NCBI RefSeq assembly: GCF_019599405.1 | Contig: NZ_RKLQ01000001.1 | Location: forward strand, 744,001-808,000 | Origin: Haloarcula salinisoli | GTDB taxonomy: Archaea; Halobacteriota; Halobacteria; Halobacteriales; Haloarculaceae | DNA: 64,000 bases | Reading direction: 5' to 3' | Shown: one piece after another, positions 8,774-17,376 of the stretch | Numbering within the stretch: position 1 is the first letter of the stretch | Layout of the letters: each line of letters starts with the position of its first letter | Made by a program: the position numbers and the translations under genes | Notes under the pieces: model-generated | What the model saw: only the letters and a program-made list of their open reading frames with translations | What the model was told of the DNA's origin: nothing | Database searches by the model: none

Positions 8774-9718
8774 ATGACCGAGGTACTCGTCGCCGAAGAC
8801 GTCCGCCGTAGCTACGGCGACACCGTCGCGCTGGACGGCGTGTCGCTGTCGGCGACGGCGGGCGAAGTGCTGGCGCTGGTCGGCCCGAACGGGGCGGGCA
8901 AGACGACGCTCGTTCGCGCGCTGACCGGAACCACGGAGGCTCAGGGGCGCGTCGAGCTGTTCGGTGAGGCGCCGACGGTGGTCGACCGCGACCGCATCGG
9001 CCTGCTGCCCCAGTCCTTTACGCCCCACGAACGGCTCACTGCCCGAGAACTGGTCGCCTACTACGCCGGGCTCTACGACGAGACACGGGACGTCGACGCC
9101 GTGCTTGAAGACGTGGGCCTGGCCGACACCGCCGATACCCACTACGAGAACCTCTCGGGCGGCCAGCAGCGTCGGACCTGCGTGGCGACGGCGCTCATCA
9201 ACGACCCCGACCTGCTGGTGCTGGACGAGCCAACGACCGGCATCGACCCGGCCGGTCGGCAGGCGCTGTGGGAACTACTGGAGGGGCTGGCAGACCGCGG
9301 CGTCACCATCCTCGTGACGACCCACTACATGGAGGAGGCACAGCGACTGGCCGACCGCGTGGGACTGCTGGCCGACGGACGGCTCGTCGCGCTCGACGCC
9401 CCGGAGGCACTGGTGGCCGACCACGGCGGCGATAGCCAGCTCCTCGTCGACGGGGAGTTCGACGCGGCCGCTGTCGACGCCATCGACTACCCGGCCGAGA
9501 CGACGCTCCGCAACGGCCGACTCGTCGTCTACGGGGTCCGCCCGGAGTCCATCGGCGGCGTCGTGGACGCGCTCGACGCGGTCGGGCTGGGCTACGACAG
9601 CCTGACGTGGAAACAGCCGGACCTCGAAGATGTCTATCTGGAACTGACCGGGACCGGTGTCGGCCGGGCGGGCGAACCGAAGGAGACTGCCTCCGCGGCC
9701 GCTGGAGGGGCCAGATGA
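8774..9718 (+). CDS. ABC-2 exporter ATP-binding protein
   Basis: The 314-residue ATPase has Walker A GPNGAGKTT (about residue 38), Q-loop LLPQSF, signature LSGGQQRR (about 132), Walker B LLVLDEPTTG (about 150) and the H-loop TTHYMEEA. The C-terminal 90 residues form the accessory domain seen in drug or polysaccharide exporters of the DrrA/CcmA type. It overlaps the permease gene by four bases. Being next to heme synthase it may serve oxidase assembly, but the substrate is unknown. Confidence 0.93.
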   Translation: MTEVLVAEDVRRSYGDTVALDGVSLSATAGEVLALVGPNGAGKTTLVRALTGTTEAQGRVELFGEAPTVVDRDRIGLLPQSFTPHERLTARELVAYYAGLYDETRDVDAVLEDVGLADTADTHYENLSGGQQRRTCVATALINDPDLLVLDEPTTGIDPAGRQALWELLEGLADRGVTILVTTHYMEEAQRLADRVGLLADGRLVALDAPEALVADHGGDSQLLVDGEFDAAAVDAIDYPAETTLRNGRLVVYGVRPESIGGVVDALDAVGLGYDSLTWKQPDLEDVYLELTGTGVGRAGEPKETASAAAGGAR

Positions 9719-10455
9719 GCCGCCTCGGGCGACTCCAGTCGGAGTCCAGAGCGGCGAGCCGTGCGTTCCTGCGCCGCCGGACCGCCGTCTTCTTCACCTT
9801 TTTCTTCCCGCTCATCATCGTCGTCATCTTCGGGGTGCTGGTCCAGACGCGGCCCGGTGGCGGCGGGCTGTTCACCCGCGAGCCGGCGTACTACGTGCCG
9901 GGCTATCTCGCAGTGGTCGTCCTCTTCACGCCGCTCTCGCGGGTCGGCAGCGAGGTCGCACGCCACCGCGACGGCAACCGCTTCGAGAAGCTGGCGACTA
10001 CCCCGCTCACCCGACCGGAATGGCTGCTGGCCCAGACGCTGGTGAATACGGTCATCATCGGGCTGGCGGGACTCCTCCTGCTCGGACTGATGGTGGTCCT
10101 GACCGGTGCAGACATCGTGTTCTCGCCGGTCTTGCTCCCGTTCGTCGTGCTCGGCGTCGCACTGTTCTGTGGCGTCGGCGCGATGCTGGGGAGTCTCGCG
10201 AGTTCCCAGGACGGCGTCATCTCTGCGAGCAACGGTATCGCCCTGCCCTTGCTCTTCCTCTCGGAGACGTTCGTCCCGCCGGAGTTGCTCCCGGCGTGGT
10301 TCCCCACGTGGCTCTCGCCGCTGACCTATTTCTCCCGGGGTGTGCGCGCGGTGAGTACGGGCGACGGTGCGGTCCTGGTGCCGCTGGCAGTGCTCTCGGT
10401 CTGTGCCGTCGTGTCCTTCGCCGTGGGCGCGACGCTGTTGCCCCGGACGGACTGA
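9715..10455 (+). CDS. ABC-2 type permease
   Basis: The 246-residue protein has six membrane helices in the ABC-2 arrangement, with an N-terminal amphipathic stretch (RAASRAFLRRRTAVFFTFFF), a conserved region ATTPLTRPEWLLAQTL between helices 2 and 3, and the C-terminal motif ETFVPPELLPAWFPTWLSPLTY typical of DrrB-like permeases. It pairs with the ATPase at 8774 (ATGA overlap). Substrate not predictable. Confidence 0.9.
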   Translation: MSRLGRLQSESRAASRAFLRRRTAVFFTFFFPLIIVVIFGVLVQTRPGGGGLFTREPAYYVPGYLAVVVLFTPLSRVGSEVARHRDGNRFEKLATTPLTRPEWLLAQTLVNTVIIGLAGLLLLGLMVVLTGADIVFSPVLLPFVVLGVALFCGVGAMLGSLASSQDGVISASNGIALPLLFLSETFVPPELLPAWFPTWLSPLTYFSRGVRAVSTGDGAVLVPLAVLSVCAVVSFAVGATLLPRTD

Positions 10456-10502
10456 GCCGACGGGACGCGAGTGTTCTGCTGGAAAAAATACGGCGGTTGT
10501 CC

Positions 10503-11000
10503 TTACGATTCGGCCATCCCCTGGTAGGAACGGATGGCACCCGCAACGAAGACCAGCGTGGCCAGGTATATGGGGCCGAGATGGGTCAGCCAGTCGTGGG
10601 CGAACGCCCCGCCGGTCCAGTGCATCGGGAGGGCGATGGCGAGGGCGACCACAGCGGCGACGATGGCCGTGGCCCACGCCCACCTGCGCCGCTCCTGGAC
10701 GCCGTACCAGGAGAGGGCCGTGATCGCGATACCTGTCGAGATGATGAAGGCGGCCGTGGCGACGTGCAGATGACTGATGTAGTAGGCGACGGCCGGGTTC
10801 AGCTCTGCAGGCGTCAGCCCGCCGAGCGTGCTCACGCCGAGTTCGAAGCCGCTCCCCAGGAAATTCAGCGCCAGGAAGACGACGCCGTAGCCGACGAAGG
10901 CCAGGCCCGCAAGCGACATCAGGATGGACCCCTGCTGGAGCGCCGAGCCGTGCTCGACGCTGGTCGATTCCTCGGTGACTGATTGGCCGGTTTCTGGCAT
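10503..11000 (-). CDS. Four-helix membrane protein, unknown
   Basis: The 165-residue protein has a polar N-terminus (residues 1-25) and four helices with His in YYISHLHVATAAF, ALPMHWTGGAFAHDWLTHLGP. The His-rich loops near membrane faces resemble heme or quinone proteins, but I do not recognise a family. It is convergent with the ABC permease and lies two bases from the small DUF1059 gene, with which it may form an operon. Confidence 0.75.
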   Translation of the reverse strand: MPETGQSVTEESTSVEHGSALQQGSILMSLAGLAFVGYGVVFLALNFLGSGFELGVSTLGGLTPAELNPAVAYYISHLHVATAAFIISTGIAITALSWYGVQERRRWAWATAIVAAVVALAIALPMHWTGGAFAHDWLTHLGPIYLATLVFVAGAIRSYQGMAES

Positions 11001-11002
11001 GG

Positions 11003-11176
11003 TCAGACGGTCTCTAGGTGTTCGGTCCTGAGTTCGTCGTCCGTGACTTCCTGTCCGTGGACCTCCTGCATGTGGTCACTGGCCAGTTCGACGGCCTCCG
11101 ATTCCTTCTCCGACTGGACGATAAATCGGCAGTCGGCCGCTGCGCTCTCACAGTCGAGTCTGTATGCGTCAGTCAT
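11003..11176 (-). CDS. DUF1059-family small protein
   Basis: This 57-residue protein reads MTDAYRLDCESAAADCRF at its start and matches the short DUF1059 family common in haloarchaea: a Cys pair in DCESAAADC, a helix with ASDHMQEVHG and an acidic C-terminus. The family function is unknown. It lies directly upstream of the membrane protein at 10503 on the same strand. Confidence 0.8.
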   Translation of the reverse strand: MTDAYRLDCESAAADCRFIVQSEKESEAVELASDHMQEVHGQEVTDDELRTEHLETV

Positions 11177-11297
11177 TGTCTATCACACCTCGGTAGATGA
11201 GACGACGAGAGCGAGGCTGAGGTAGCTACCGGTTGACAGATTCCCAGCCACTGACGGCCCGGCAGCCGGTGGGAACCGGTCACTGTCTGCACGGGTA

Positions 11298-12107
11298 TCA
11301 CCTCGTCGACGGTTCCACTGCGAGCGGGGTGCTCTCGCGACGGAACGACTGGTACCGGGACTCGACCCAGTCGCGGGCCGTCGGGTCGTCGGTGTCGACG
11401 AGCACGCGGACGGTCCCGCTGTCGGGGTCACAGCCGGTGAGTGCGACGCGGTCGTCGAAGCGCCCGAACCCGTAGGACGGGACGTCGTCGTGTGTCCGAA
11501 CCGTAAGCCCCGGGCTGTGGACCGCGTTGCCGGACCGCTCGGCCGGTTTCGCCCGGAGGCAATCGACGACGTCCGGCGGCTCGATAATCTCGGCGTCCAG
11601 ACCGTCCTGACACCGCTTTCGGAGCTCGGCCAGACACGGTTCGAACGTAGCGAGGCCGAAGCCCACGAACCGAAACCGGTCAGCTCCCCGGAGCAGCGAC
11701 AGGAACCGGTTCACCGGCCGGTACGGGGCGGCGGGCTCGGCGGTCGTGACCACCGCGTTCGACCACAGCGAGACGGTGAAGCCGTTCGCCTCGGTCGGGA
11801 GCAGGTGCCAGACGTCCCGGAGCGCTCGCTCGGTCTGCAGTCGGTCGAGCAGCTCCGCCATCCCCGACGCGACGAACGCACCCAGCTCCGTCGCTTCGTA
11901 CTGGCCGCCGTCTCTGCGGACCCAGTTGCGGTCTTCGAACACTCGCAGGGTGCGCCTGATAGTCGACTGCGACACGCCGGTGCGCTCGCGAAGCGCGGCC
12001 CGGTCCACCGGGCGCTCGGCCAGCGTACTGAGCGCGGTCACGCGATGTGGCGACCGTGCGAGATACTCGACGTCGGTGAGTGGTGAACTCGACGCGCTCG
12101 TGGCCAT
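11298..12107 (-). CDS. Helix-turn-helix regulator with FilR1-type middle domain
   Basis: From ATG 12107 the protein is 269 residues. Residues 10-80 form a winged helix (VTALSTLAERPVDRAALRERTG, then a recognition helix SQSTIRRTLRVFEDRNW). The remainder resembles the sensor domain of the archaeal FilR1-type regulators (DUF1724). An upstream in-frame ATG at 12122 adds five residues. The effector is unknown. It is a single gene between the DUF1059 and DUF420 genes. Confidence 0.75.
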   Translation of the reverse strand: MATSASSSPLTDVEYLARSPHRVTALSTLAERPVDRAALRERTGVSQSTIRRTLRVFEDRNWVRRDGGQYEATELGAFVASGMAELLDRLQTERALRDVWHLLPTEANGFTVSLWSNAVVTTAEPAAPYRPVNRFLSLLRGADRFRFVGFGLATFEPCLAELRKRCQDGLDAEIIEPPDVVDCLRAKPAERSGNAVHSPGLTVRTHDDVPSYGFGRFDDRVALTGCDPDSGTVRVLVDTDDPTARDWVESRYQSFRRESTPLAVEPSTR

Positions 12108-12171
12108 GTGATATATTCGCACACCAACAAGTTAGCTCATTCGCCCGGCGTGTCCGAGCCTGGCTGTCGGC

Positions 12172-12801
12172 TCAGCGTCGCAGTTTCGGGCCGACGATGG
12201 CGAGCAGCAGTGCGGCCTCGCCACGCGGCTCCCACATATAGATGTGGTTCAGCATGACGTAGGTGACGATACCGAGAAAGAGCGAGAGCCCCCAGGCGGC
12301 GACGGCGATGCGGCCCACCTTCGCGTGGGCTGTTTGCCGGAGTTCGTCGGGCGTGTGTGACAGCCCCAGCACGACGGCGTGGACCACGACGGGGACCGAG
12401 ATAGCCGACAGCAGGATGTGAATCGCCAGCATCACGAGGTAGGCGTAGTAGACGGGCCCCTCGACGAGGATGGCTTTCTCGAAGCCGCCGCCGACCTTCA
12501 GGAGGTACATCGCGAGGAAGAGCACGATGAGCCCGAAGGCGCTCAACATCGCCGCCCGGTGTTTGCGGACCTGGTCGGTCCGGATGAAGTAGACGCCAGC
12601 GACGATGGCTGTCAGCGCTGCGGTGTTGACGACCGCGATGGCGTCGGACAGCAGGATGACGGTCTCGTTACTGATGGAGGGGAACGGGAAGACCCCGCCG
12701 AAGGTCCCGAACACGAGGACGTAGCCGACGAGCGATACGACGGCGGTGACACGGCGCGGGGAGGCTCTCGCCTGCGACTGGAGTCTGTCTGCGACGGCCA
12801 T
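12172..12801 (-). CDS. DUF420 family membrane protein
   Basis: The 209-residue protein has five to six helices and conserved His residues (KHRAAMLSAFGLIV, LAIHILLSAISVPVVVHAVV, HAKVGRIAVAAWGLSL), matching DUF420, a family often beside cytochrome oxidase genes (CtaM/YozB-like). A role in terminal-oxidase assembly is likely from family context. It lies near coxB and ctaB in this window but is transcribed alone. Confidence 0.85.
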   Translation of the reverse strand: MAVADRLQSQARASPRRVTAVVSLVGYVLVFGTFGGVFPFPSISNETVILLSDAIAVVNTAALTAIVAGVYFIRTDQVRKHRAAMLSAFGLIVLFLAMYLLKVGGGFEKAILVEGPVYYAYLVMLAIHILLSAISVPVVVHAVVLGLSHTPDELRQTAHAKVGRIAVAAWGLSLFLGIVTYVMLNHIYMWEPRGEAALLLAIVGPKLRR

Positions 12802-12870
12802 ACCGGAACTGAGAATTCGAGGGGTTTCCGTGTTCTGGAACGCGAATCGAAAGCAGGTGGAGCGAGCGCT

Positions 12871-14085
12871 CTAGGCGAACGTCTTCGAGACGTCCTCGTC
12901 TTCCTCTTCGTCCTGCTGGATTTTCTCCCAGGCGTCGTGGAAGTCGGCCATCCGGACCTCGGTGCGGTCGTCGCGGATGGCGAACATCCCGGCCTCCGTA
13001 CAGATGGCCTTCACGTCGGCACCGGATGCGTCCTCGATCTCGGCGGCGAGGTCGGCGAAGTCCACGTCGTCGGCGATGTTCATGCTGCGGGTGTGAATCT
13101 GGAAGATCTGCTCGCGACCCTCGACGTCCGGATTCGGAACTTCGATGAGGCGGTCGAACCGGCCCGGGCGCAGGATGGCGCGGTCGAGCATATCGAAGCG
13201 GTTGGTGGCCGCGATGATGCGGATGTCGCCGCGGTCGTCGAAGCCGTCCATCTCCGAGAGGAGTTGCATCATCGTCCGCTGGACCTCGGCGTCACCGGAG
13301 GTCTTCGAGTCGGTCCGCTTGGCCGCGATGGCGTCTATCTCGTCGATGAAGACGACGGCGGGCTCCTCCTGACGGGCGAGCTCGAAGAGGTCCCGGACGA
13401 GCTTGGCGCCCTCGCCGATGAACTTGTGGACCAGCTCGGAGCCGGCCATCTTGATGAAAGTGGCGTCGGTCTCGTTGGCGACGGCCTTGGCCAGCATCGT
13501 CTTGCCGGTGCCGGGCGGGCCATGTAGCAGGACGCCGCTCGGCGGCTCGATGCCCACGTCCTCGAACATGCCGGGGTTGATGAGCGGCATCTCGACGGTC
13601 TCGCGTACCTCCTCCATCTGCTCTTCGATGCCGCCGATGTCGGCGAAGGTGACGTCGGGCGACTGGTCGACCTGCATCACGCGAGCGCGGACGTCCGTCT
13701 CGTCGTTGAGCTGTTTGACGATAGACAGCGAGTTGTTGACGGCGACGCGGTCGTCTGGCGCGAGGTCCTCGCGCATCTCGTCGGTGACCTCGGTCAGGGC
13801 CTCCTGGTTGTTGCCGTGCTGTTTGATGATAGCACCGTCGTCGTTGAGCTCCTGGACCGTGGCGACAAACAGCGGCGACTGCTTGAGCTTCTTGTTCTCG
13901 TGAGTGAGTCGCTCCAGTTTCTGCTGGTACTTGTTGTTCTCGGCGTTGGCGTCCAGCAGCTTGTCCCGCATCTCCTCGTTCTGGGATTCGAGCACCTCCA
14001 GACGCTCCTGCAGCGCCTCTATCTTCTTTTGCATGGAGGCGCCCTCGTCGTAGGGCAGGTCCACCTCGTCGACGGTGTCGGTCAT
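12871..14085 (-). CDS. pan: Proteasome-activating nucleotidase PAN (Rpt-like AAA ATPase)
   Basis: The 404-residue protein has an N-terminal coiled coil (about 15-75), an OB domain (about 76-140), and an AAA+ module with Walker A GPPGTGKT, Walker B VVFIDEIDAIA, sensor AATNR and the arginine fingers RPGRFDR. PAN unfolds substrates and feeds them into the 20S proteasome. The C-terminus reads DEDVSKTFA, so the penultimate residue is Phe rather than the Tyr of the HbYX docking motif. ATG 14085 is preferred because it gives the family N-terminus MTDTVDEVDLPYDEG. A perfect palindrome lies between start and TATA. Confidence 0.95.
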   Translation of the reverse strand: MTDTVDEVDLPYDEGASMQKKIEALQERLEVLESQNEEMRDKLLDANAENNKYQQKLERLTHENKKLKQSPLFVATVQELNDDGAIIKQHGNNQEALTEVTDEMREDLAPDDRVAVNNSLSIVKQLNDETDVRARVMQVDQSPDVTFADIGGIEEQMEEVRETVEMPLINPGMFEDVGIEPPSGVLLHGPPGTGKTMLAKAVANETDATFIKMAGSELVHKFIGEGAKLVRDLFELARQEEPAVVFIDEIDAIAAKRTDSKTSGDAEVQRTMMQLLSEMDGFDDRGDIRIIAATNRFDMLDRAILRPGRFDRLIEVPNPDVEGREQIFQIHTRSMNIADDVDFADLAAEIEDASGADVKAICTEAGMFAIRDDRTEVRMADFHDAWEKIQQDEEEDEDVSKTFA

Positions 14086-14091
14086 TATGCC

Positions 14092-14103
14092 CCCACTAGT
14101 GGG
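14092..14103. promoter_or_regulatory. Perfect palindrome in the pan upstream region
   Basis: CCCACTAGTGGG is a perfect 12-base palindrome ending seven bases before the pan ATG. On the minus strand a TATA-like CTTAATGATT lies just upstream (about 14107-14116), so the palindrome would sit near the transcription start, where archaeal repressors bind. Operator function is inference. Confidence 0.45.
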
Positions 14104-14238
14104 TGAATCATTAAGAGGCTTCGGGTAGTGCCAGAAACCGATACCGGCGGTAGCGACCCGGAGAACACCGAAGACGGCAGTCGCTCCGACCGCTCCTGAA
14201 CCGGCAGTTTTCTTTCCGGCCGTGGGCAACCGTCCCCT

Positions 14239-14976
14239 ATGGCAACATCGGACACCTCGGTAGTCGTCGTCGGTGGCGGCGTCGCGGGGCTCTCGGCGGC
14301 CCTCTACACCGGGCGTGCGGGACTCCAGACGACCGTCGTTTCGACCGGCGACTCCATCTTGCGGCGCAACGCCCACCTCGAGAACTACCCGGGCTTCCCG
14401 GCTGGCATCAACCCCCGGCTCCTGCTGGACCTGTTGGAAGAACAGGTCGCAGACGCCGGCGTCACGTTCGCAGACGGTCGTATCCAGCGGGTGACCAGCG
14501 AGGGCGACGGGTTCGAACTGCTTTCCGCCGACGGCGACAGCTACGACGCCGACTACGTCATCGCGGCCTCGTGGGCCGACGCAACCTATCTGGAGGGGCT
14601 GGACGTGGAGTTCGTCGACCGCGGGTCGAAGACGTTCGTCGGCGTCGACGACTTCGGCTCGACGACGGTCGAGGGCCTGTACGCGGCGGGCCGCCTGGCC
14701 GAACAGCACCACCAGACCGTCGTCGCCGCCGGCCACGGCGCACAGGTCGGTATCGCGGTCGTCGAGGACAGCGACGTCGACTTCTACCACGACTGGACGG
14801 TCCCGGAGGGGTATTTCACCGGCCGGGGCCGCGAGGTCCCGCCGGGGTGTGAGGAGATTGACGAGGCGGAGCGCGAAGACCGGGAGGCCGCGTCGCTGGA
14901 GCGGATGCGCGAGGCGTTTGCCGAGCCACATCCCGAGGCGCCGACGATGCATCCCAGTGTCGCCGAAGACGAGTGA
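14239..14976 (+). CDS. Minimal FAD-dependent oxidoreductase, thioredoxin reductase-like without NAD(P) domain
   Basis: The 245-residue protein starts with a dinucleotide-binding motif VVVVGGGVAGLSAALYTGRAG and ends its fold with GLYAAGRLAEQHHQTVVAAGHGAQVG, the FAD-closing motif of thioredoxin reductases. The usual central NADPH domain and the CxxC redox site are both missing: the chain goes directly from YVIAAS to the C-terminal FAD segment. The substrate is unknown. A Glu-rich C-terminal helix (residues 205-245) follows. It lies divergent from pan, with promoter space between. Confidence 0.8.
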   Translation: MATSDTSVVVVGGGVAGLSAALYTGRAGLQTTVVSTGDSILRRNAHLENYPGFPAGINPRLLLDLLEEQVADAGVTFADGRIQRVTSEGDGFELLSADGDSYDADYVIAASWADATYLEGLDVEFVDRGSKTFVGVDDFGSTTVEGLYAAGRLAEQHHQTVVAAGHGAQVGIAVVEDSDVDFYHDWTVPEGYFTGRGREVPPGCEEIDEAEREDREAASLERMREAFAEPHPEAPTMHPSVAEDE

Positions 14977-15140
14977 CGCCGGTAAGCACGGATTTCCCGC
15001 ACGAGTCGTGGATCCGCCGAGCTTACGCTGGATATCGACGACATAACCAAGCGGTCCTCTCCCATTCGGGTGACCGTGGTGGGTCACGCGAAAGCGCCGG
15101 ATAGCAGCACGCCCCCGGGGTTGTGGACGTCGAGTTGCCG

Positions 15141-16058
15141 ATGACGCACTCGCCAGACGAGACCGTCGTCATCCTGAACCCGGAGAGCGGGAGCGGGAGC
15201 CACGGCGCCAACGTCCGACAGCGCGCGAACCGCCTGGGGTACACCGTCGTGGAGACCGACACCGACGGCGACGCGGTGGCCCTGGCCGCCACGGCCGCCG
15301 AACGGGGCGTCGAGACGCTGGTCGCGGCTGGCGGCGACGGGACGGTCAACGAGGTCGTCCGAGGTATCCGGCGGGCGGGTGCCCTCGACAGCGTCACGGT
15401 CGGCGTCGTCCCCGTCGGGACCGGGAACAACTTCGCGAAGCAAATCGGCGTCACGGACGTGGCGACGGCGTTCGACGTCGTCGAGTCCGGCGACCGACGC
15501 CGCATCGACCTCGGGCAAGCCAACGGCCATCTGTTCGTCAACTCCTGTGTCGCCGGACTGACCGCGGACTCGAGCAGCAAAACGTCGCCGGCGATGAAAC
15601 AGCGCCTGGGTGTCCTTGCGTACGTCGTCACGACGCTCCGGACGGTCACCGACTTCGAATCGCTCCGGCTCACCGTCGCTATCGACGGTCACGAGCGGGC
15701 GGCCCCGGCCTGGACCGGTGACGCGCTCAGTGTCCTCATCGGGAACGCCCGGCAGTTCGGCCCGAACCGGACGGGCCCTGCCAACGTCGAGGACGGGCTG
15801 TTCGACGTCACCGTCATCGAGGACGTCCCGGTTCTCAGCCTCATGAGCGACGCCGTCGTCGAGCGGCTGCTCGGACGCGACTCCGCATATATCACCCGAT
15901 TCCGGGCCCAGTCGCTCGCTATCGAGGTCCACAATCCCTCGTCGGTCAGGTTCAGCCTGGACGGCGAGATAATCCAGGAGCGGCGCCTGGCCTTCGAGAC
16001 CCTGCCGCGAACGCTCTCGGTGGCCGTCGGCGACGGCTACACCCCTCCCCCGGAGTAG
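15141..16058 (+). CDS. Diacylglycerol kinase-family lipid kinase (YegS/DagK-like)
   Basis: From ATG 15141 the protein is 305 residues. The kinase catalytic loop AAGGDGTVNEVVRGI and VPVGTGNNFAKQIG match the DAGK_cat family; a C-terminal beta-sandwich domain follows. Members phosphorylate diacylglycerol or sphingoid-like lipids; in haloarchaea the substrate may be an ether lipid. GTG 15123 is an alternative start. Confidence 0.88.
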   Translation: MTHSPDETVVILNPESGSGSHGANVRQRANRLGYTVVETDTDGDAVALAATAAERGVETLVAAGGDGTVNEVVRGIRRAGALDSVTVGVVPVGTGNNFAKQIGVTDVATAFDVVESGDRRRIDLGQANGHLFVNSCVAGLTADSSSKTSPAMKQRLGVLAYVVTTLRTVTDFESLRLTVAIDGHERAAPAWTGDALSVLIGNARQFGPNRTGPANVEDGLFDVTVIEDVPVLSLMSDAVVERLLGRDSAYITRFRAQSLAIEVHNPSSVRFSLDGEIIQERRLAFETLPRTLSVAVGDGYTPPPE

Positions 16059-16075
16059 GGTATCGACCGGGCGAA

Positions 16076-16083
16076 CTTTTAGG
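16076..16083 (+). promoter_or_regulatory. TATA box of coaBC
   Basis: CTTTTAGG lies 23-30 bases before ATG 16106, the spacing expected for a leaderless haloarchaeal transcript. Confidence 0.6.
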
Positions 16084-16105
16084 CCGCGACGGCCAAGGGA
16101 GGCAT

Positions 16106-17284
16106 ATGTTGGAGGGAGTCAACGTCGTTCTCGGTGTTTCGGGCTCCATCGCGGCGGTCAAGACGGTGGAACTGGCCCACGACCTTCGCCGGCACGGAGC
16201 CGAGGTCCGGGCGGTCATGACCGACAGCGCGACGGGTATCGTCCACCCCTGGGCCGTCGAGTTCGCAACCGAGAACGACGCCGTCACCGACCTCACCGGT
16301 CGGGTCGAACACGTCGAGCTCTGTGGTGTCGACGGCTGGGGCGACCTGCTCCTGCTCGCGCCGGCGACCGCGAACACAGTGGGGAAGGTCGCCGCCGCCA
16401 TCGACGACACGCCGGTAACGACGACGGCCACGACGGCGCTGGGGGCGGACGTCCCGGTCGTCGTGGCCCCGGCGATGCACGAGCCGATGTACGACCACCC
16501 CGGCGTGCTCGACGCCATCTCTCGGGTCGAGTCCTGGGGCGTCGATTTCGTCGACCCCAGAATCGAGGAGGGGAAAGCCAAAATCGCGACCCAGGACGCC
16601 ATCGTCACGGCGGTCGCGCGGGCGGCGGGCGCACAGCCGCTGGCGGGCCGCCACGTCGTCGTCACCGCTGGCGCGACCACGGAGGAAATCGACCCGGTTC
16701 GGACCCTCTCTAACCGTGCCTCGGGCCGGACTGGCCGGGCGGTCGCGCGGGCCTGTCACGTCCTCGGGGCCGACGTGACGCTCGTCCACGATGGTACGGA
16801 GGTACCCTACGCGACCGTCGAACGCGTCGAGTCGGCCGCCGAGATGACCGCCGCCGTCGGAGATATCGCCGACGAAGCGGACGCGCTCGTCTCCGCGGCC
16901 GCCATCTCGGACTACACCGTCGACGCCGCCGACGAGAAGATACGCAGCGGCCAGGAGCGACTGACCCTCGAACTCGAACCGACGCCGAAGCTCATCGACA
17001 CCGTCCGGGCCGACCACCCAGACCTGCCTATCGTCGGCTTCAAAGTCGAGTCAACGGGCGGGGACGAGGGGTTGCTCGCCCGCGCTCGCGACCTCATCGA
17101 ACGGGTCGACCTCGCCTTCGTCGTCGCCAACGACGCCAGCGTGATGGGCGAGTCTGGGACCAGAGCACTGCTCGTCGAGAGCGAGGGCCACACCGAGTAC
17201 ACCGGCGACAAACAGGGGCTGGGCACCGCTGTCGCCGAGAAACTGGCCGCGAAACTGGGCGAACAATCATCCGTGGCCGAGTGA
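16106..17284 (+). CDS. coaBC: Bifunctional phosphopantothenoylcysteine decarboxylase/phosphopantothenate-cysteine ligase
   Basis: The 392-residue protein has the flavoprotein decarboxylase domain (CoaC, residues 1-180) with GSIAAVKTVELAHDL, the FMN motif APATANTVGKVA and APAMHEPMYDHP, followed by the CoaB synthetase domain (from about 185) with VVVTAGATTEEIDPVR and NRASGRTGRA. The active-site segment AAISDYTVD, expected in CoaB, is present. It makes 4'-phosphopantetheine in coenzyme A synthesis. Length is normal. Confidence 0.93.
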   Translation: MLEGVNVVLGVSGSIAAVKTVELAHDLRRHGAEVRAVMTDSATGIVHPWAVEFATENDAVTDLTGRVEHVELCGVDGWGDLLLLAPATANTVGKVAAAIDDTPVTTTATTALGADVPVVVAPAMHEPMYDHPGVLDAISRVESWGVDFVDPRIEEGKAKIATQDAIVTAVARAAGAQPLAGRHVVVTAGATTEEIDPVRTLSNRASGRTGRAVARACHVLGADVTLVHDGTEVPYATVERVESAAEMTAAVGDIADEADALVSAAAISDYTVDAADEKIRSGQERLTLELEPTPKLIDTVRADHPDLPIVGFKVESTGGDEGLLARARDLIERVDLAFVVANDASVMGESGTRALLVESEGHTEYTGDKQGLGTAVAEKLAAKLGEQSSVAE

Positions 17285-17376
17285 TTGCGAAATAGTTTTG
17301 CGTATCCCGACGTTCGCTTGGGGTAACGACTGTAGCGCCTCTCAGACACACAGATTCAGGATTCTCACAACCCATC

